From contig CALWQT010000001.1 of the NCBI GenBank assembly GCA_944383765.1, forward strand, positions 558,001-622,000: a DNA stretch of 64,000 bases, read 5' to 3'. This stretch comes from an uncultured Lachnospiraceae bacterium. GTDB lineage: Bacteria; Bacillota; Clostridia; Lachnospirales; Lachnospiraceae. The notes beneath the pieces are model-generated. The model did no database searches, had not been told where the DNA came from, and was given only the letters and a program-made list of their open reading frames with translations. Below, in pieces: positions 9,254-17,220 of the stretch; the stretch's first letter is position 1, and every line of letters starts with the position of its first letter. The position numbers and the translations under genes are program-made.

Positions 9254-10383
9254 GAAAGTCTTCCTTTAAAATCTTCATACCCGAATTCCTTTACCAGCTG
9301 AATTCCGCCGTTTTCCTTCAACAATCCAATAGCCGGCAGAGGAATCCCGTTAAATGTATTATTTTTGACCATGGAATAGATGGCCATATCTTCAAATACC
9401 AGCCGGTCTCCTGTCCGGACCGGTTTCTCAAAACTGTAGTCTCCGATCACATCTCCTGCCAGGCAGGTAACCGAAGAGAGCCGATAGGTATACGGCTTCT
9501 CTCCCGGCAGATATCCCCCCTGAAGAGGAGGCCGATACGGCATCTCCAAAACGTCAGGCATATGGCAGGCAGCAGAAGCATCCAGGATCAGGATCTCCAT
9601 TCCATTCTTTACCACATCCATTACCTCTGTCACCAGATAACCGGCATTGAGGGCAATGGCCTCCCCCGGCTCCAGATATACCGTAACCCCATAGGTTTCT
9701 CGGATATATCTGACCAGATCCACCAGTTTGTCCACCCGGTAACCAGGCCTGGTAATGTGATGGCCGCCTCCCAGATTCAGCCATTTCATCTTCTTTAAAT
9801 AAACTCCGAATTTCTCTTCAAATGCCTGAAAGGTCTCGATCAGTTCTTCTGCTCCCTGTTCACAAAGAGTATGGAAATGCAGCCCATCCAGGTCATCAAG
9901 AAATTCCGGACGAAAATCAGCTTTTGTCACTCCCAATCTGGAACCATATGCGCACGGATCATAAATTTCATGGCCTTCCTGAGTGGAATGCTCCGGGTTC
10001 ACCCGCATTCCCACGCTCACTCCGCTCTCTTTCAGAATCTTTCTGTGCTTTTCCAGCTGGGAAAAAGAATTTAATATCACATGGTCACAGATTTTCACCA
10101 GCTCTGCCATATCTTCTTCCCGGTATGCAGGAGCAAAGACATGGTTTTCCTTTCCCATCTCCTCATGTCCCAGTCTGGCTTCATACAAACCGCTGGCTGT
10201 GGTACCGCAGAGATATTCCCCGATCAGAGGATAAAGGGAATACATGGAAAATGCTTTCTGTGCCAGCAGGATCCGGCATCCGGACTGCTCCTGTACCTGC
10301 TTTAATACGGTCAGGTTTTCTTTCAGTTTTTTCTCATCCACCACATAACATGGCGTTTTTATGGTCTTAAATTCTTCTCTCAT
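9250..10383 (-). CDS. nspC: carboxynorspermidine/carboxyspermidine decarboxylase
   Basis: PLP enzyme of the alanine racemase fold (type III decarboxylases) that decarboxylates carboxyspermidine to spermidine. About 377 aa. The N-terminal KTPCYVVDEKKLKENL carries the motif that normally precedes the PLP lysine; the expected lysine itself follows at LLAQKAFS. Further blocks: GMRVNPEHS, LGGGHHITRPGY and LEPGEAIAL. The ATG at 10383 overlaps the stop of the preceding dehydrogenase (ATGA); a longer frame to 10416 is unlikely. It completes the aspartate-semialdehyde-dependent spermidine pathway with that dehydrogenase. Confidence 0.92.
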   Translation of the reverse strand: MREEFKTIKTPCYVVDEKKLKENLTVLKQVQEQSGCRILLAQKAFSMYSLYPLIGEYLCGTTASGLYEARLGHEEMGKENHVFAPAYREEDMAELVKICDHVILNSFSQLEKHRKILKESGVSVGMRVNPEHSTQEGHEIYDPCAYGSRLGVTKADFRPEFLDDLDGLHFHTLCEQGAEELIETFQAFEEKFGVYLKKMKWLNLGGGHHITRPGYRVDKLVDLVRYIRETYGVTVYLEPGEAIALNAGYLVTEVMDVVKNGMEILILDASAACHMPDVLEMPYRPPLQGGYLPGEKPYTYRLSSVTCLAGDVIGDYSFEKPVRTGDRLVFEDMAIYSMVKNNTFNGIPLPAIGLLKENGGIQLVKEFGYEDFKGRLS

Positions 10384-11639
10384 TCCACTACCGCCGGATT
10401 TTCCTCTACTACCCATGGAAGTCCATACTGATTCAGCATATCCATAAACGGATCCGGATCAAACTCCTCCACATTAAATACTCCCGGCTTCTTCCACTGT
10501 CCGGAAGCCACCAGAGCGGTTCCGATCATAGCCGGTACCCCTGTGGTGTAAGAGATTGCCTGAGAACCTACTTCCCGGTAACATTCCTGATGGTCGCATA
10601 CGTTGTATATGTAAATGGTCTTTTCTTTTCCATCCTTTTTACCATGGAAAATACAGCCAATATTTGTTTTTCCCACAGTTCTTGGTCCCAGAGAAGCCGG
10701 GTCCGGTAAAAGAGCCTTTAAAAACTGGATCGGCACGATTTCTTTTCCTTCAAACTCAATGGGAGAAGTGGACAACATCCCTACATTTTCCAGGCATTTC
10801 ATATGAGTCAGATAGCTCTGTCCAAATGTCATAAAGAAACGGATTCTTTTCACACCCGGAATATTTTTTGCCAGGGACTCAATCTCCTCATGATGAAGCA
10901 GATACATATCCTTTTTCCCTACCTGTGGGAAATCATACTCTCTCTTGATCTCCATGGGTTTGGTTTCCACCCAATGGCCATTTTCCCAGTAAGAACCATT
11001 TGCCGATACTTCCCTCAGATTGATCTCCGGATTAAAATTGGTAGCAAACGGATAACCATGGTCTCCTCCATTGCAGTCCAGAATATCAATCGTCTCAATC
11101 TCATCAAAATAATGTTTCAGGGCATAAGCAGAAAATACGCTGGTTACACCAGGATCAAAACCGCTTCCTAAAAGAGCTGTCAGCCCTGCTTTTTCAAATT
11201 TTTCCTTATATGCCCACTGCCAGGAATAGTCAAAATATGCAGTAAATCCTTCTTCCTGACACCGTTTTTCATAAATCGCTCTCCACTCTGGATCATCTGT
11301 ATTTTCCGGCTCATAGTTAGCGGTATCCACATAATCTACACCGCACTCCAGGCAGGCATCCATAAGGGTCAGATCCTGATAGGGCAGCGCCACATTTAAT
11401 ACCGTATCCGGACGATAAGAACGGATCAGTTTTACCAGTTCTTCTTTGTCATCTGCATTCACCTGTGCTGTGGTAATGACTGTCTCTGTCTTCCCCTCCA
11501 GTTCCTGCTTCACCCCGTCACATTTCTCCTTTGTTCTGCTGGCAATGCATAACTCCTTAAATACACCGCTGTTCTGACAACATTTATGAATTGCCACTTT
11601 GGCAACTCCGCCGCATCCAATTACCAGTAATCTGCTCAT
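10380..11639 (-). CDS. carboxyspermidine dehydrogenase (saccharopine dehydrogenase family)
   Basis: Condenses putrescine with aspartate semialdehyde and reduces the imine with NADPH to carboxyspermidine. 419 aa, matching CASDH/Lys1-like proteins. The Rossmann turn LLVIGCGGVAKVAIHKC opens the protein, and DYVDTANYEPE and GSGFDPGVTSVFSAYALKH are typical of the family. The ATG follows AAAGGAG. The family is often labelled saccharopine dehydrogenase; the adjacent nspC and putrescine genes favour the polyamine role. Cytosolic. Confidence 0.9.
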   Translation of the reverse strand: MSRLLVIGCGGVAKVAIHKCCQNSGVFKELCIASRTKEKCDGVKQELEGKTETVITTAQVNADDKEELVKLIRSYRPDTVLNVALPYQDLTLMDACLECGVDYVDTANYEPENTDDPEWRAIYEKRCQEEGFTAYFDYSWQWAYKEKFEKAGLTALLGSGFDPGVTSVFSAYALKHYFDEIETIDILDCNGGDHGYPFATNFNPEINLREVSANGSYWENGHWVETKPMEIKREYDFPQVGKKDMYLLHHEEIESLAKNIPGVKRIRFFMTFGQSYLTHMKCLENVGMLSTSPIEFEGKEIVPIQFLKALLPDPASLGPRTVGKTNIGCIFHGKKDGKEKTIYIYNVCDHQECYREVGSQAISYTTGVPAMIGTALVASGQWKKPGVFNVEEFDPDPFMDMLNQYGLPWVVEENPAVVE

Positions 11640-11683
11640 CTTTTTTTCTCCTTTTCCCTATGATTTCTCCTATTTATCCTCTG

Positions 11684-12538
11684 TTACTGCTCTTCTTCCT
11701 CAAGCATGTCTTCCACATATTTCGGAAGCATAAAGGCTCCTTTGTGAAGATTCGTTGTATAATACCAGGTTTTGATTCCCCGTTTCTTCCATCTCTTCTC
11801 ATCCAGATCATTCAGCGGATGATATTTTTTTGATGCAAACCCAAACAGCCAGTATCCGGAAGAACAGGTAGGAATATGGGCCTGATAGACCCGGCTTATG
11901 GGAAAGCTCCGATATGCTTTCCGGTGCATGACCCGGCAGGATTCCTCATCCTCATCATAAAACGGACTTCCATGCTGATATACCATAATGCCGTCTTCCC
12001 TCAGTGCTTTATAACAGTTGCCATAAAACTCCTTGGTAAACAGCCCTGCCGTATGTCCCAGCGGATCAATGGCATCATTGATGATCAGGTCATATTCCCC
12101 CTGTTTCGACCGGAGGAAACGCAACCCGTCTTCATAATAAATAGAAACCCTGGGATCATTCAAACCGCAGGCATTATCCGGGAAAAATTCCCGGCATACA
12201 TCAACGAATATCTGATCCGTTTCCACTACATCAATCTGGCGGATTTCCTCATAATGCCCCAGCTCCCGGCATACGCCTCCATCGCCGCCGCCAATGACCA
12301 GGACTTTTTCCACATGAGGATGAACGGCCATAGGCACATGAACGATCATCTCATCATAAGTAAATTCATCTTTTTCTGAAAATACGATAGTCCCGTCTGA
12401 ACTGATGAAACGGCCGAACTCCTGGGAATCAAATACATCGATCCTCTGAAAATCCGTATCTTTTCCAAACAGCTGCCGGTCCACCTTGATAGACACTTTT
12501 ACATTGTCCGTATGATAGTCTGAAAACCAAAGTTCCAT
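11684..12538 (-). CDS. speE: polyamine aminopropyltransferase (spermidine synthase)
   Basis: Transfers an aminopropyl group from decarboxylated SAM to a diamine. 284 aa. SAM-site block VLVIGGGDGGVCREL, acidic EVVETD-type loop seen as DVVETDQIF, and the catalytic region LIINDAIDPLGHTAGL are visible; the N-terminus ELWFSDYHTDNVKVS is typical of SpeE. It lies 12 bases after speA and 44 bases before the carboxyspermidine dehydrogenase. No SAM decarboxylase (speD) is present in the window, so either speD is elsewhere or this enzyme uses another acceptor or partner. DxDPLGP of canonical enzymes reads DAIDPLGH here. Confidence 0.9.
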   Translation of the reverse strand: MELWFSDYHTDNVKVSIKVDRQLFGKDTDFQRIDVFDSQEFGRFISSDGTIVFSEKDEFTYDEMIVHVPMAVHPHVEKVLVIGGGDGGVCRELGHYEEIRQIDVVETDQIFVDVCREFFPDNACGLNDPRVSIYYEDGLRFLRSKQGEYDLIINDAIDPLGHTAGLFTKEFYGNCYKALREDGIMVYQHGSPFYDEDEESCRVMHRKAYRSFPISRVYQAHIPTCSSGYWLFGFASKKYHPLNDLDEKRWKKRGIKTWYYTTNLHKGAFMLPKYVEDMLEEEEQ

Positions 12539-12550
12539 AATTCTCCTTTC

Positions 12551-14005
12551 TCAAAAGGATTCCAGCACATTCAGATATTCCACTTCCGGATCTTCCGGAC
12601 CCTGCATGGAACAGCCTTTTTCCTTTGCATAAACAATATAATCAATAATCTCTTCCGTAATCAGTTCTCCTGGCGCCAGAATCGGAATACCCGGCGGATA
12701 ACACATGACAAACTCACTGCAGACCCAGCCTGCTGTTTCCCGAATGGGAAGAGAACGTTTCTTTCCGTAAAATGCCTGCTGGGGAGACATGAGTACTTTT
12801 GGGGCTATATATCCTACTTCCGGAATGGTAGACGGGTCTTTGGAATACAGACGTTTAATATCTGCCAAAGCTCCAACCAAACGTTCAATGTCCTGTATCC
12901 GGTCTCCAATGGAAATATAAGCCAGGATATTGGTAATATCTCCGAACTCGATCTGGATATCATACTCATCTCTCAGGAAATCATATACCTCAATACCCGC
13001 CAGGCCAATGTCTCTGGTATAGACGGAAAGTTTTGTCACATCAAAATCAAAGACACTTCCACCGTTTACCAGTTCTTTTCCATAGGCATAATAACCGCCT
13101 ACCGCATTGATCTCTGTCCTGGCGTATTCCGCCATCTCTTTTACTTTGGCAAATGATTCCTTTCCCCTGAGAGCCAGATTTCTCCGGGAAATATCCAGGC
13201 TGGACAGAAGCAGGTAGGAAGCGCTGGTGGTCTGCATCAGATTGATGATCTGGCTCACATACTCCCAGTTTACATTTTTATTGGTCAGTAAAAGAGAACT
13301 CTGGGTCAGGCTTCCTCCTGACTTGTGCATGGATACCGATGCCATATCTGCCCCTGCATCCATGGCACACACTGGCAGTCCCTCTCCAAAATAGAGATGA
13401 GTTCCATGAGCTTCGTCTACCAGTACCAGCATTCCATGTTTATGGGCCACATCTACAATCCTGCGAAGATCGGAACAGATTCCGTAATAGGTAGGATTAT
13501 TTACCAGAATACAGACCGCATCCGGATTCTCCTCAATGGCTTTCTCCACCTGGGACAGTTCCATACCCAGGGAAATTCCCAGTCTCTGGTCTACTTCCGG
13601 ATTTACATACACCGGTACCGCCCCGCAGAGGACCAGAGCGTTGATCACGCTTTTATGTACATTTCTGGGCAGGATAATCTTATCCCCCGCTTTACAGGCC
13701 GAAAGTACCATACTCTGGACAGATGATGTGGTTCCGCCTACCATGAAAAACGCATGATCTGCCCGAAAAGCCTCCGCTGTCAATTCTTCTGCTTCTTTAA
13801 TAACGGAAACCGGGTGACACAGGTTATCCAGTGGTTTCATGGAATTCACGTCCAAACTGACACACTTTTCTCCCAACAGTTCTCTTAATTCAGGATTTCC
13901 CCTGCCCCGTTTATGCCCAGGTACATCAAATGGCACCACCCGGCGCTTTTTGAATTTTTCCAAAGCCTCATACACCGGGGCTTTTTTCTGTTTTTCTCTG
14001 TCCAT
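12551..14005 (-). CDS. speA: arginine decarboxylase (Orn/Lys/Arg decarboxylase, aspartate-aminotransferase fold)
   Basis: PLP decarboxylase making agmatine from arginine. 484 aa, the short Bacillus SpeA/YaaO type. The PLP lysine is in SVSMHKSGGSLTQSS, with VDEAHGTHL upstream. N-terminal VPFDVPGHKRGRG and C-terminal PPGIPILAPGE are family hallmarks. Substrate specificity among Arg, Lys and Orn cannot be read with certainty from sequence; the agmatine deiminase and carbamoylputrescine amidase in the same operon point to arginine. First gene of the polyamine operon, with AAGGAGC about 10 bases before ATG 14005 and a 400-base structured leader upstream. Confidence 0.92.
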   Translation of the reverse strand: MDREKQKKAPVYEALEKFKKRRVVPFDVPGHKRGRGNPELRELLGEKCVSLDVNSMKPLDNLCHPVSVIKEAEELTAEAFRADHAFFMVGGTTSSVQSMVLSACKAGDKIILPRNVHKSVINALVLCGAVPVYVNPEVDQRLGISLGMELSQVEKAIEENPDAVCILVNNPTYYGICSDLRRIVDVAHKHGMLVLVDEAHGTHLYFGEGLPVCAMDAGADMASVSMHKSGGSLTQSSLLLTNKNVNWEYVSQIINLMQTTSASYLLLSSLDISRRNLALRGKESFAKVKEMAEYARTEINAVGGYYAYGKELVNGGSVFDFDVTKLSVYTRDIGLAGIEVYDFLRDEYDIQIEFGDITNILAYISIGDRIQDIERLVGALADIKRLYSKDPSTIPEVGYIAPKVLMSPQQAFYGKKRSLPIRETAGWVCSEFVMCYPPGIPILAPGELITEEIIDYIVYAKEKGCSMQGPEDPEVEYLNVLESF

Positions 14006-14057
14006 CTGTTTTCTGCTCCTTTTTCTCCTGTCTTTCCCCTGCCTTTTCTTTCACAAC

Positions 14058-14092
14058 AAAAAGGACAGGGAAACTAAAATCTCACCTGTCCT
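14058..14092 (-). terminator. terminator/attenuator in the speA leader
   Basis: Minus-strand 8-bp stem AGGACAGG/CCTGTCCT with a 15-base A/T-rich loop, then TTTTTG. It lies between the operon promoter and speA, so it can only be an attenuator or the end of a leader RNA. Confidence 0.65.
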
Positions 14093-14411
14093 AAGTCTTA
14101 ATCTTATAGCCATGAAAAGCCGCAGAATACCTTACTTTTTGTGATTCCGCAAAAACTATTTTCAGAGCCTATATAGCAAATATTTACTGTTACTACTCTT
14201 TTATTGACCGTTTCACAAGTGATATTGCACCCTATGGTACTGATTATAAAGTAATCAACTTATAAAATTTGAGCTTTTAACTCAATCAATAACGTGGCAT
14301 ATCAGCCACTTTCGGCAGCTGCCCCGCCTGTCCGTCCGGGCTTGACCATCTTCTGATGGTGGGCAAATATTTGCATGAAAACAGTTTTTGCATTCATGTA
14401 AAAACAGTATA
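14058..14411 (-). promoter_or_regulatory. long structured leader of the polyamine operon ending in an intrinsic terminator
   Basis: The 14006-14528 gap holds no gene. On the minus strand, after the promoter at 14406-14434, come several clean hairpins: CCATC-AGAA-GATGG, GTGGC-TGATAT-GCCAC, TTGAGTT-AAA-AGCTCAA and TGATTA-CTTTA-TAATCA. Near 14058-14092 a stem AGGACAGG/CCTGTCCT followed by TTTTTG forms a terminator 53 bases before speA. Hairpins plus a terminator ahead of the first gene suggest a riboswitch or attenuator, or a short RNA ending there. I do not recognise its class. Confidence 0.5.
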
Positions 14412-14434
14412 GCATGACGCTTATACAAATTCAA
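14406..14434 (-). promoter_or_regulatory. promoter of the polyamine operon
   Basis: Minus-strand TTGAAT, 17-base spacer, TATACT, with an extended -10 (TGC before TATACT). Transcription would start near 14400 and run through the long leader into speA. It is divergent from the VOC promoter at 14477. Confidence 0.65.
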
Positions 14435-14476
14435 CATTTTTTGTCATGTATCCAAAAAAGAACCGAAAAGCATCTC

Positions 14477-14505
14477 TTGACGTCCTCTAGTCAAAACACT
14501 ATACT
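14477..14505 (+). promoter_or_regulatory. promoter of the VOC gene at 14529
   Basis: Plus-strand TTGACG, 17-base spacer, TATACT, about 24 bases before the ATG. Near-consensus sigma-A promoter. Confidence 0.7.
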
Positions 14506-14528
14506 CTAACTGTAAAGGAGGAGACGAT

Positions 14529-14903
14529 ATGAATTTTCAATTTGCTCACTACAACTACAATGTTATGGATCTGGAAAAGTCTATCCGCTTTTATCAGGAA
14601 GCTTTAGGCTTAAAAGAAACTCGAAGGAAAGAAGCTGCTGATGGAAGTTTTATCCTGGTATATCTGGGAGATGGCACTACTGGTTTTGAACTGGAACTCA
14701 CCTGGTTAAGAGACTGGGGAAAAGACCATTATGATCTGGGTGACAATGAGATTCACCTTGCCTTCACCACCGATAATATGGAGGCTGCTCACAAAAAGCA
14801 TAAAGAAATGGGCTGTATCTGCTATGAAAACCCTGATATGGGAATTTATTTTATTTCCGACCCGGACAACTACTGGATCGAGATTATCCCTGGCAGAAAA
14901 TAA
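14529..14903 (+). CDS. VOC-superfamily protein, glyoxalase I-like
   Basis: Single-domain vicinal oxygen chelate protein, 124 aa. It resembles lactoylglutathione lyase: NYNVMDLEKSIRFYQEALGL at the N-terminus, GTTGFELELTWLRDW in the middle, HLAFTTDNMEAAH for the second half, and a C-terminal PDNYWIEIIPG with the metal-ligand Glu. His, Glu, His and Glu ligand positions appear to be present, so methylglyoxal detoxification is plausible but not proven. AAAGGAGG precedes the ATG; its own promoter lies just upstream and a bidirectional terminator just downstream, so it is monocistronic. Confidence 0.85.
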   Translation: MNFQFAHYNYNVMDLEKSIRFYQEALGLKETRRKEAADGSFILVYLGDGTTGFELELTWLRDWGKDHYDLGDNEIHLAFTTDNMEAAHKKHKEMGCICYENPDMGIYFISDPDNYWIEIIPGRK

Positions 14904-14908
14904 ATACG

Positions 14909-14955
14909 GAAAAGGGCTGGAAAAGCAGTCCTGCACTGATTTTCCAGCCCTTTTC
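14909..14955. terminator. bidirectional terminator between convergent genes
   Basis: A 16-bp perfect inverted repeat (GAAAAGGGCTGGAAAA and its complement) with a short loop and A/T tails on both sides. It ends the VOC gene on the plus strand and the convergent exported-protein gene on the minus strand. Confidence 0.85.
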
Positions 14956-14959
14956 TATT

Positions 14960-15745
14960 CTACTGTACGATCATATTAATTTTCCATACTCCATTCGTTT
15001 TTTCCATCCAGAAACTGCTGATTCCTCCTACCTGTATTTTTTCCCCTTCCGTTAGAGTTCCTGCATTCACCTCGTTCACCTGATTTACCAGATCATCGGT
15101 AAAAACTTTATTTTCCCCTAATTCCACCAGTTTTCCCGCAGACTGGATATCCTGGACAGTTCCGTCTGTAAAATATATTTTCACAGGATAACTGCATTGT
15201 TTGGATAAAGTCTCCAAATCCCTGTAATAAAATGTCCTCTGAAACTGTTCCGCCGCCTGGACCATATTTTTTTCACCGGTTTCTGCCGAACCTTTCACTT
15301 CGATTTTTGTAACCTTCCACTTCTTTTTTACCCGTTTTAAAACCACTCCACCATCTTCCCCAAGCTTCAACGCTCCCTTTTTATCCGGCTGGATCTTAGC
15401 TGCATTAGCAGAGCCTACTACTTCCCTCATTTCTTCTGTGAAGATCTGTTCTGTTCCCAATGCCTTCAATTCCTTCTTCCCCTGTATCCATTTAGAATTT
15501 CCATTCTGATCCACAAAGGCAAGCGGATAAGCGCACAAGTTGGAAAGCTCGTCAATATTTTTTTCATCAAATGCTTTCTGTACCTTCCCGGCAGTATCTC
15601 TCATGGCTGTTTCATCTGCTACATAATTTGTCCGTACATTCTTTCTGGGACGTGCATATACAGACATTGCCGGCGCCGAAACAGAAAACACCAATGTGCA
15701 AAGAACCAGAGCTGCTCCTAATTTTTTCATCTTTTGTCTAATCAT
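14960..15745 (-). CDS. exported protein with two tandem NTF2/SnoaL-like domains, function unknown
   Basis: 261 aa. Residues 1-32 form a signal peptide (KKLGAALVLCTLVFSVS core, cleavage after an Ala near residue 31). The mature part is an internal duplication: residues about 45-150 and 156-260 share the pattern LSxxCxYPxxx and an F-T-(E/D) segment followed by a VN/SAN-A stretch (LSNLCAYPLAF with LSKQCSYPVKI; FTEEMREVVGSANA with FTDDLVNQVNEVNA). Short alpha+beta domains of this type are often NTF2-like ligand or partner binders. No catalytic residues are evident. AAAGGAAGG precedes the ATG. Convergent with the VOC gene. Confidence 0.7.
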   Translation of the reverse strand: MIRQKMKKLGAALVLCTLVFSVSAPAMSVYARPRKNVRTNYVADETAMRDTAGKVQKAFDEKNIDELSNLCAYPLAFVDQNGNSKWIQGKKELKALGTEQIFTEEMREVVGSANAAKIQPDKKGALKLGEDGGVVLKRVKKKWKVTKIEVKGSAETGEKNMVQAAEQFQRTFYYRDLETLSKQCSYPVKIYFTDGTVQDIQSAGKLVELGENKVFTDDLVNQVNEVNAGTLTEGEKIQVGGISSFWMEKTNGVWKINMIVQ

Positions 15746-15854
15746 TTTGATTACCTTCCTTTCTTCTGTATCTATACAGATATACCTATATTTTTTATAC
15801 GGTATCTGTTAGACGCAGAAAAAAGGAAAAAGTTGCAAAAATATCTTATTTCTT

Positions 15855-16307
15855 TCACGAACATTCCATTTCTTGCCTTGTTTTCTCAATACAACGCCGG
15901 ATTCCCTCATCAGGATAAGATAACAGTTTTCCCAGCCTCCAGGCAATCTCATACCGTTTCTGGGAATCATATTCATTTTCCTGGACGGCTCTTTCCTTGT
16001 CTTTTTTTAGAGCCAGATATTCTTCTATCACTTCTTGTTCCCGATAAAACAGATAATGACAGGTTCCCTCATTCATTCTGGGTGGAAACAGATCCGTGAT
16101 CAGCGGCTCTGTCTCCGGATAAAAAGAAATCTCATACTCCTGACACAGACGGATGACCTCCGGTTCATAGGATTTCCATATTTCCCTGTCTGCACAGGGG
16201 TGGCTCATGGCCAGCCGTTTCAGACCTGCCGCCGTCATCTCGCAAAAGCAATCCATTACTCCAAGTTCATAAGAATACTCATCAATCTGTTTTCCCGTTC
16301 CGTTCAT
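15855..16307 (-). CDS. conserved hypothetical protein
   Basis: 150 aa, soluble, acidic, no signal peptide or membrane segment. The first half carries YELGVMDCFCEMTAAGLKRL and HPCADREIWKSYEP; the second half is charged and helical, ending in ECS. I do not recognise a domain. It has a strong AAGGAGAGTGGAGAG ribosome binding site and typical codon use, so it is a real gene. It is divergent from deoD at 16423 and lies upstream of the exported tandem-domain protein, with about 110 bases between them and no obvious terminator. Confidence 0.65.
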   Translation of the reverse strand: MNGTGKQIDEYSYELGVMDCFCEMTAAGLKRLAMSHPCADREIWKSYEPEVIRLCQEYEISFYPETEPLITDLFPPRMNEGTCHYLFYREQEVIEEYLALKKDKERAVQENEYDSQKRYEIAWRLGKLLSYPDEGIRRCIEKTRQEMECS

Positions 16308-16422
16308 CTCTCCACTCTCCTTTTCCCTAGTATATCACGGCTTTTCCATTTTCTGCTATCCCTTTTCCCGAAAAGTATGTATAATAAAGTTATTACGGAA
16401 AAGAAAGGAAGGATCATGAATT

Positions 16423-17151
16423 ATGGGATTTCACAAAGGAGCTCCTACTCCTCACAATGAAGCAAAACCGGGGGATTTTGCCAGAACGGTTCTGATGCCC
16501 GGAGATCCGCTGCGGGCTAAATTTATTGCGGAAACTTACCTCACTGATGCAGTATGTGTCAACCAGGTTAGGGGAATGCTGGGATACACCGGTACTTACC
16601 ACGGAAAAAAGATTTCCGTCATGGGATCTGGTATGGGTATGGCCAGCATGGGTATTTACTCCTACGAATTATTCGCCTTTTATGGAGTTGAAAATATCAT
16701 CCGGATCGGCACTGCCGGTGCCGGCTCTTCTGATATCAAAATCATGGACGTGATACTGGCTGACAAGGCCTATGCCAATTCCAACTATGCTTTCATTCAG
16801 CATGGTTTTTCCGGGAATTGTCTTCCCGCCAGCAAAGAGTTAAATGATCTGATCATACAGACTGCCGCAGATACCAACTTAAACCTTGTGGTAGGTCCTG
16901 TCTGTTCCGGTGACGTATTCTACCGTGAGGATGTTCCCAGCGAACCGCCGGCTTACATGAGCGAAGTCAAAGCACTGGAAATGGAATCTTTCGCTCTGTT
17001 CTGCAACGCAAAAGCGCTTGGAAAAAAAGCCACCTGCATGGTAACCGTCACAGACAACAAATGGACTGGAGAAGAACTTTCTCCGGAAGCCAGAGCCACT
17101 CATCTGGGCAATATGTTCCGGCTGGCTTTGGAATCAGGCATTCAAATGTAA
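16423..17151 (+). CDS. deoD: purine-nucleoside phosphorylase, DeoD type
   Basis: Phosphorolysis of purine (deoxy)nucleosides to base and (deoxy)ribose 1-phosphate in salvage. 242 aa, hexameric NP-I family. Motifs: GDFARTVLMPGDPLRAKF at the N-terminus, VMGSGMGMASMGIYSYEL for phosphate and ribose, ALEMESFALF for nucleoside contacts, and VTDNKWTGEELSPEAR with the catalytic Asp. AAGGAAGG lies 10 bases before ATG 16423; an out-of-frame ATG at 16415 is ignored. A TATAAT element lies about 35 bases upstream. A strong terminator follows. Confidence 0.95.
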   Translation: MGFHKGAPTPHNEAKPGDFARTVLMPGDPLRAKFIAETYLTDAVCVNQVRGMLGYTGTYHGKKISVMGSGMGMASMGIYSYELFAFYGVENIIRIGTAGAGSSDIKIMDVILADKAYANSNYAFIQHGFSGNCLPASKELNDLIIQTAADTNLNLVVGPVCSGDVFYREDVPSEPPAYMSEVKALEMESFALFCNAKALGKKATCMVTVTDNKWTGEELSPEARATHLGNMFRLALESGIQM

Positions 17152-17166
17152 CAATACCCTCAACGT

Positions 17167-17214
17167 AAAAGGGCGCCTGGACCATCAGCAAAAGATGATC
17201 CAGGCGCCCTTTTT
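17167..17214. terminator. strong bidirectional terminator after deoD
   Basis: GGGCGCCTGGACCATC and its near-perfect complement flank a 7-base A-rich loop, followed by TTTTT on the plus strand and preceded by AAAA, which is TTTT on the minus strand. It ends deoD and the convergent LRR gene. Confidence 0.9.
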
Positions 17215-17220
17215 ACAGCG

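Noticed and set aside
14302..14397. A 31-codon frame on the minus strand within the speA leader.
   Set aside because: It starts about 8 bases after the -10, has no ribosome binding site, and overlaps the hairpins; structured RNA explains the stretch better.
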